Assembly (NCBI RefSeq): GCF_000717245.1
Contig: NZ_JNYQ01000002.1
Location: 124,001-188,000, forward strand
Direction: 5' to 3'
DNA from: Kitasatospora papulosa
GTDB taxonomy: Bacteria; Actinomycetota; Actinomycetes; Streptomycetales; Streptomycetaceae
Length of the DNA stretch: 64,000 nt
The notes below the pieces were generated by a model. That model worked only from the letters and a program-made list of their open reading frames with translations, made no database searches and was not told the origin of the DNA. The translations under genes were made by a program, and so were the position numbers. Positions 59,681 to 64,000 of this stretch are shown here, piece by piece (within the stretch, counting starts at the first letter, position 1; the number at the start of each line of letters is the position of its first letter).

Positions 59681-60331
59681 CTAGCTGAAGATGATCATCG
59701 AGCCCTGCGCGAGGCTGCGGGTGGCCGCCGCGTGCAGGCCCAGCCAGACGTGCCGCTCCCGGGCGAAGGGACTGTCGTCGTACGGGAGCGGGGCGGCCGG
59801 TTCCTCCAGCGTGGTCGGGCCGGCCGGCGGCACGGGAGCGGCCGGCGGGTTCGCCGGGTCGATCCCGATGGACGGGGCGACGAACTCCAGCTCACGCAGC
59901 AGTCCGTGGGAGGAACCCAGCGGGCCGCCACCCTCCAGGAGCTGGTCGCCGGAGAGCGGGCGGGGGAAGTCCAGCGGGACGTACGCCCCGGCGTGGTCGT
60001 AGTGCCACACCAGGTGCGACTCCTGCGCGCTCTGCTCGAACATCTCCAGCAACTGCTCGTAGTCCCCGCCGAGTTCGTCGACGGGCGTGACCGCGAGACC
60101 GCTCAGCTGAAGCAGGTAGGCGCGGCGCAGGAAGTGCAGGGCGTCGTAGTCGAAGCCCGCGACCGGGGCGACGTCCCCGGTGAGTCCTGGCATGTAGGCG
60201 TAGACGGGCACGGGCGGCAGCCCCGCCTCGGTCAGCGCCTTGTCGTAGACGGCGATCTCTTCGGCGAACGGGTTGTCGGGGCTGTGGCACAGCACATCGA
60301 CGAGGGGGACCAGCCACAGGTCACAGGCCAC
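59681..60331 (-). CDS. Conserved hypothetical protein, not recognised
   Basis: 216 residues from GTG 60331 (GGAGAG 9 bases upstream). It reads VACDLWLVPLVDVLCHSPDNPFAEEIAVYDKALTEAGLPP, then a folded region (YDALHFLRRAYLLQLSGLAVTPVDELGGDYEQLLEMFEQSAQESHLVWHYDHAGAYVPLDFPRPL) resembling SUKH-like or immunity-type proteins, and a Pro/Ala-rich end. No catalytic motif. Soluble; function unknown. Confidence 0.72.
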   Translation of the reverse strand: MACDLWLVPLVDVLCHSPDNPFAEEIAVYDKALTEAGLPPVPVYAYMPGLTGDVAPVAGFDYDALHFLRRAYLLQLSGLAVTPVDELGGDYEQLLEMFEQSAQESHLVWHYDHAGAYVPLDFPRPLSGDQLLEGGGPLGSSHGLLRELEFVAPSIGIDPANPPAAPVPPAGPTTLEEPAAPLPYDDSPFARERHVWLGLHAAATRSLAQGSMIIFS

Positions 60332-60432
60332 GAAGTCTCGCTCTCCAACGGGTTCGTGCGATGGTCGGGACAGCGTAATGCGGCCGGGACCCCGCGCACA
60401 GGGTGCGGGGTGCCGGCCGGGCCTTCCGGCGC

Positions 60433-61146
60433 TCAGCCGTGGCCCGGGTGCGGGGGGTTGCCGGCGGCCAGCCGGTCCGCCCAGTCCATTCCGTGCGCGT
60501 AGTAGGCGTCCAGCACCGCGCGTACGGCGGGCCCGTCCGCGGCCGTGATCGCCTCCACCAGCTCCCGGTGGCCGTTCCACAGCCAGTCGCGCACGTCGGC
60601 GTCGCCCCGGAGGTACGGGACGGCGAAGATCCACGCCTGCATCCGGAGCCGCTGCAGGAAGTCGTTGATGTAGATGTTGCCGATGACGGCTCCGAGCTCC
60701 CGCCAGAACCTCAGGTCGTAGCCGATGAGGATGTCCAGGTCGCCGCTGAGCGCGGCGCGGGTGGCCTCCTCGGCCCGGCGGCGTACGGACACGAGCGCGG
60801 GCAGGTGGGCGGCCAGCACGGTGGGCGCCGAGCCGGTTCCGTCGAAGATCCCCCGGAACACCCCGTCTATGACCAGGGCGCGGGCCTCGACCATCGACCG
60901 GTAGTCGGCGACGGTGAACTCGCGGACCCGGAAGCCGCGGTGCTGGTCCGATTCGAGCAGCCCCTGCGCGCTCAGGTCGAAGAGTGCTTCGCGTACAGGG
61001 GTCGCCGACACCCCGTACTGCTCGGCGATCTGCTTGACGGTGAATTCCACCCGTGGCCGCATACGCCCCGCGAGGACCTCGTCACGCAGTGCGTCGGCGA
61101 TCTGCTGCCGCAGCGTACTGCGGGTCACGCCTCCGCCCGCACCCAT
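60433..61146 (-). CDS. GntR/FCD-family transcriptional regulator
   Basis: 237 residues from ATG 61146, with GGGAGGGGGG upstream. Winged helix: RQQIADALRDEVLAGRMRPRVEFTVKQIAEQYGVSATPVREALFDLSAQGLL. FCD domain: YRSMVEARALVIDGVFRGIFDG with metal/effector helices GYDLRFWRELGAVIGNIYINDFLQRLR. It lies downstream of the aminotransferase on the same strand and may regulate it. Confidence 0.93.
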   Translation of the reverse strand: MGAGGGVTRSTLRQQIADALRDEVLAGRMRPRVEFTVKQIAEQYGVSATPVREALFDLSAQGLLESDQHRGFRVREFTVADYRSMVEARALVIDGVFRGIFDGTGSAPTVLAAHLPALVSVRRRAEEATRAALSGDLDILIGYDLRFWRELGAVIGNIYINDFLQRLRMQAWIFAVPYLRGDADVRDWLWNGHRELVEAITAADGPAVRAVLDAYYAHGMDWADRLAAGNPPHPGHG

Positions 61147-61238
61147 GACGCCCCCCTCCCGTTCTCGGCTTGGGTCACCATAAGCCAGGGCAGGTGCCCG
61201 GTTCCGGGCACGGGGGAGGGCGTCGCGGACGGGGGCGT

Positions 61239-62612
61239 CTACACGGTGTACTCGTCGGCGACCGAGAGGGCCGTGTCCAGGGCCGTCAGCCCCTCCTTCG
61301 CCTCGGCCTCGGTGATGTTGCAGGCGGGGACCACGTGGGTGCGGTTCATGTTGATGAAGGGCCAGAGGCCGTTCTTCTTGCACGCCGCGCCGAAGGCCGC
61401 CATCGGACCGTTGGCCTCACCCGTCGCGTTGTACGGGACCAGGGGCTCCCGGGTCTCCCTGTCACGGACCAGTTCGAGCGCCCAGAACGCGCCGAGCCCG
61501 CGCACCTCGCCGACGGACGGGTGGCGCCCGGCGAGCTCGCGCAGACCGGGGCCGAGCACGTGCTCACCGAGGTGCGCGGCGCCCTCGACGATCTTCTCGT
61601 CCTCCATCACCTGGATCGTGGCGACGGCCGCGGCACAGGCCAGCGGGTGGCCGGAGTACGTGAGTCCGCCGGGGTAGGGGCGGGTGTCGAAGGTGGCGGC
61701 GATCTCGGCGCTGATCGCGACCCCGCCGAGCGGTACGTAACCGGAGTTGACGCCCTTCGCGAACGTCATGAGGTCCGGGACGACGCCGTGGTGGTCGGCG
61801 GCGAACCACTTCCCGGTGCGCCCGAATCCGGCCATCACCTCGTCCAGGACGAAGACGATCCCGTGCCGGTCGCAGATCTCACGGACACCCGCGAGATAGC
61901 CGGGCGGCGGCGTCATGATGCCCGCCGTGCCGGGGATCGTCTCCAGGACGACGGCGGCGACGGTCGCCGGCCCCTCGAAGGCCAGCGTGTCCTCGAGGTG
62001 CTGGAGCGCGCGGGCGCACTCCTCGGCCTCGGTCTGCGCGTAGAACGGCGAGCGGTAGAGGAACGGCGCCCAGAAACGGACGACCCCCGCCGACCCGGTG
62101 TCGGACGCCCAGCGGCGCGGGTCGCCGGTGAGGTTGATCGCGGTGGCGGTCGCCCCGTGGTACGAGCGGTAGGCGGAGAGCACCTTGTGGCGTCCGGTGT
62201 GCAGCCGGGCCATGCGGACGGCGTTCTCGACGGCCTCGGCACCACCGTTGGTGAAGAAGATCTTGTCCAGGTCGCCAGGGGTGCGCTCGGCGATGAGGCG
62301 GGCCGCCTCGGAGCGCGCCTCGACGGCGAAGGCGGGAGCGAACGTGGCCAGCTTTCCCGCCTGTTCCTGGATCGCGGCGACCACGACGGGGTGCTGGTAG
62401 CCGATGTTGGTGAAGACCAGACCGCTGGTGAGGTCCAGATAGCGGTTGCCGTCGTAGTCCCAGAAGTACGCCCCCTCGGCGCCGGCGACGGCGAGCGGGT
62501 CGATCAGGCCCTGGGCGGACCAGGAGTGGAACACGTGCGCGCGGTCGGCGGCCTTCACGGCCGCGCCCGCCGCGGAGTCGGTGTACGGGGCGCGAGAGGC
62601 ATCGGTGCTCAT
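61239..62612 (-). CDS. Class III PLP-dependent aminotransferase
   Basis: 457 residues from ATG 62612. FFTNGGAEAVENAVRMAR binds the PLP phosphate; YRSYHGATATAINLTGD; VFVLDEVMAGFGRTGKWFA carries the Asp contacting the pyridine nitrogen; the PLP Lys is in LMTFAKGVNSGYVPLGG. Likely an omega-aminotransferase (beta-alanine, GABA or polyamine type) working with pyruvate; substrate not decidable. Upstream is the DJ-1/MarR control region. Confidence 0.92.
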   Translation of the reverse strand: MSTDASRAPYTDSAAGAAVKAADRAHVFHSWSAQGLIDPLAVAGAEGAYFWDYDGNRYLDLTSGLVFTNIGYQHPVVVAAIQEQAGKLATFAPAFAVEARSEAARLIAERTPGDLDKIFFTNGGAEAVENAVRMARLHTGRHKVLSAYRSYHGATATAINLTGDPRRWASDTGSAGVVRFWAPFLYRSPFYAQTEAEECARALQHLEDTLAFEGPATVAAVVLETIPGTAGIMTPPPGYLAGVREICDRHGIVFVLDEVMAGFGRTGKWFAADHHGVVPDLMTFAKGVNSGYVPLGGVAISAEIAATFDTRPYPGGLTYSGHPLACAAAVATIQVMEDEKIVEGAAHLGEHVLGPGLRELAGRHPSVGEVRGLGAFWALELVRDRETREPLVPYNATGEANGPMAAFGAACKKNGLWPFINMNRTHVVPACNITEAEAKEGLTALDTALSVADEYTV

Positions 62613-62721
62613 GCGGCGAGCGTATGCGGCCGCCACGGCCGATCTCCATGGCCACTGTGTACGGCGCGGGCCGCCCGGCTCGGCAGGGTGTCGGGTCGCC
62701 GTCCGGGACGGGGGGAACAGT

Positions 62722-62758
62722 TGACAGCATTCTGTCATTTATGACAGCCTACTGTCAT
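62722..62758 (+). promoter_or_regulatory. Two tandem palindromes, probable MarR operator
   Basis: TGACAG-CATT-CTGTCA (62722-62737) and ATGACAG-CCTA-CTGTCAT (62741-62758), centres 20 bp apart, i.e. same DNA face. TTGACA at 62721-62726 may also be a -35. Located between the divergent aminotransferase and DJ-1 genes. Confidence 0.85.
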
Positions 62759-62789
62759 AAGGTTCCGCGCTTCGCCACCGGAGGTCACC

Positions 62790-63413
62790 ATGACTCGCAC
62801 GACCGTCCACCTGGCTGTCTACGACACCTTCGCCGACTGGGAACCGGGCTTCGCGACAGCGCAGCTCACCGGGCACGGCTACACCGTGCGGACCGTGGGC
62901 CTCACCTCGGCACCTGTCACCACCATGGGCGGACTGCGTGTCCAGCCGGATCTCACGCTGGACGAACTGGACCCCGACGACAGCGCGTTGCTGCTCCTCA
63001 CGGGCGCTTCCCTGTGGGACACCGGCGACACCCTCACGCCGTTCGCCCGGGCGGCGCGGACCTTCCTGGAGGCCGGTACCCCCGTGGCGGCCATCTGCGG
63101 GGCCACCGCGGGGCTGGCCCGGGAAGGGCTGCTCGACGACCGCGCCCACACGAGCGCCGTGTCCTTCTACCTGGCGGCCACGGGGTACGCGGGCGGTGCG
63201 CGCTACGTGGAGGCCGACGCGGTGACGGATCGCGGTACGGACGCCGGCGGGGCGCCCCGTGGCGCCCTCGTCACGGCGGGACCGACCGAGCCGGTCGCCT
63301 TCGCCCGCGAGATCTTCGGACTCCTCGGGGTGTTCGGGGCGGAGAAGCTGGACGCCTGGTACCGGCTCTTCCACGACTCGGACGCGAGCGCCTACGAGGT
63401 GCTCGAAGGATGA
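62790..63413 (+). CDS. DJ-1/PfpI family protein
   Basis: 207 residues. VHLAVYDTFADWEPGFATAQL start, catalytic-type Cys103 in the nucleophile elbow AAICGATAGLA, and HTSAVSFYLAA downstream. Glutamine-amidotransferase-like fold; members act as glyoxalases, hydratases or redox-sensing proteins. Stop overlaps the MarR start (ATGA), so the two are translationally coupled. Confidence 0.92.
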   Translation: MTRTTVHLAVYDTFADWEPGFATAQLTGHGYTVRTVGLTSAPVTTMGGLRVQPDLTLDELDPDDSALLLLTGASLWDTGDTLTPFARAARTFLEAGTPVAAICGATAGLAREGLLDDRAHTSAVSFYLAATGYAGGARYVEADAVTDRGTDAGGAPRGALVTAGPTEPVAFAREIFGLLGVFGAEKLDAWYRLFHDSDASAYEVLEG

Positions 63414-63904
63414 GCGCGACGGACGCCGGAGGCACGGCGAACCCGGACCGGTTCAGCCGCACCGCGATCGGGGTGTTCCGCCTCAACGGCCGGTTCCTGT
63501 CCGTCGCCGAGGAACTGGCCTCTCCCGCCGGCCTCACCGCGGCACGGTGGCAGGTCCTCGGCGCGGTCCTGAGCGAGCCGCTCCCCGTGGCGGGGATCGC
63601 CCGCGCGATGGGGATCACCCGGCAGAGCGTGCAGCGGATCGCCGATCTGCTGGTGGACGGGGGCCTCGCCGAGTACGTCGCCAACCCGGCCCACCGACGG
63701 GCCAAACTGCTCCGGCCCACCCCGGAGGGCCGTGCGGCGGTGGACCGGATCGGCCCCGCCCACGCGGAGTTCGCGGAGCGGCTGGCCGGAGCCCTGGGCG
63801 AGGAGGAGTTCGCCCGTACCGTCCAGGTGCTGGAGCGGCTCTCCGCCGCCGTGGACACCCTGACCTCCCCGGCCGGGCGGCCGCCGGAGTCCTCCCGGGA
63901 GTGA
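63410..63904 (+). CDS. MarR family transcriptional regulator
   Basis: 164 residues. Winged helix LTAARWQVLGAVLSEPLPVAGIARAMGITRQSVQRIADLLVDGGLAEYVANPAHRRAKLLRPTPEGRAAVDRI, flanked by dimerisation helices. As second gene of the operon it probably represses its own promoter through the tandem palindromes at 62722-62758. No cysteine is visible in the protein, so sensing by thiol oxidation is unlikely in MarR itself. Confidence 0.93.
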   Translation: MSATDAGGTANPDRFSRTAIGVFRLNGRFLSVAEELASPAGLTAARWQVLGAVLSEPLPVAGIARAMGITRQSVQRIADLLVDGGLAEYVANPAHRRAKLLRPTPEGRAAVDRIGPAHAEFAERLAGALGEEEFARTVQVLERLSAAVDTLTSPAGRPPESSRE

Positions 63905-64000
63905 CCGGACCGGCCGCCCCGCGGGACCGTGGGCGGCCGCCGCGCAGGTCCGCCGCTATCCTCGACCCACGGCCCGACACAGCCGGTACGGGGAGGAAGC
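63905..64000. other. Window end, likely leader of a further gene
   Basis: The last bases GGGGAGGAAGC look like a Shine-Dalgarno for a plus-strand gene starting just beyond the window. Confidence 0.4.

Noticed and set aside
1..64000. CRISPR array, insertion sequence or biosynthetic gene cluster
   Set aside because: No regularly spaced repeats, no transposase or integrase, and no PKS/NRPS/terpene core enzyme were found on either strand.

Overview
The window is chromosomal DNA from a Streptomyces or a very close actinomycete. The evidence is very high G+C with strong third-position bias, GTG and TTG starts, many genes with a TANNNT hexamer 6-8 bases before the start codon (leaderless pattern), and the presence of bldG and wblA, two developmental regulators typical of Streptomyces. 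From memory, the gene order follows the Streptomyces coelicolor region around SCO3547-SCO3582 and SCO3613-SCO3620. Its first 38 kb also parallels the Mycobacterium tuberculosis block Rv3641c-Rv3683 (Fic-like protein, helicase/secretion cluster, acs, marP, nth, crp, paired ArsA ATPases, whiB4, ponA2, metallophosphoesterase). No alignment could be run, so these correspondences rest on recognised families and order.

Layout. 1-2.9 kb: the N-terminal part of a membrane pyrophosphatase and the bldG / anti-sigma pair. 3.0-10.9 kb: the actinobacterial helicase/secretion neighbourhood, a DECH-box helicase convergent with six overlapping minus-strand genes for a Tad/type-IVb-pilus-like machine (CpaE-like protein, TadA ATPase, two TadB/TadC membrane proteins, a Flp-like mini-pilin and two TadE-like proteins). 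11-15.9 kb: a HAD phosphatase, the locus expected to carry 6S-like RNA, a degenerate Fic protein, a CooC/MinD-like ATPase and a lipoprotein polysaccharide deacetylase. 16-26 kb: SulP-carbonic anhydrase fusion, acetyl-CoA synthetase, NhaA antiporter, a small membrane protein, an alpha/beta hydrolase and a MarP-type protease. 26-34.4 kb: two NUDIX hydrolases, endonuclease III, Crp, a metallo-beta-lactamase-fold enzyme, RidA, a DUF4177 mini-protein, two ArsA/Get3-like ATPases and WblA. 34.8-38.8 kb: a class A PBP, a YqeY protein, a metallophosphoesterase and tRNA-Pro(CGG).

38.8-53 kb is more variable. Next to the tRNA is a decaying catabolic locus (MFS remnant, intact PrpF-like isomerase, frameshifted GntR regulator). 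Then come an FMN reductase/TetR pair with a perfect 17-bp inverted repeat, a DUF89 protein, HtpG, a secreted SGNH lipase, an NTF2-like protein, a methyltransferase, an S9 peptidase and SURF1. 51.5-64 kb returns to conserved housekeeping genes: ECF sigma with a membrane partner, asd-ask, DUF5063, recR-ybaB, a SLATT-like membrane protein, GntR, a class III aminotransferase, and a DJ-1/MarR operon behind two tandem palindromes.

Functionally the window combines developmental regulation (BldG, WblA, Crp, possibly 6S RNA), cell-envelope work (PBP, deacetylase, MarP, Tad-like secretion), central metabolism (acs, asd, ask), repair/recombination (nth, recR, DECH helicase) and small redox-responsive regulator/enzyme pairs. 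The least understood module is the Tad-like cluster, whose CpaE-like protein has lost its P-loop lysines and which has no visible prepilin peptidase in the window.
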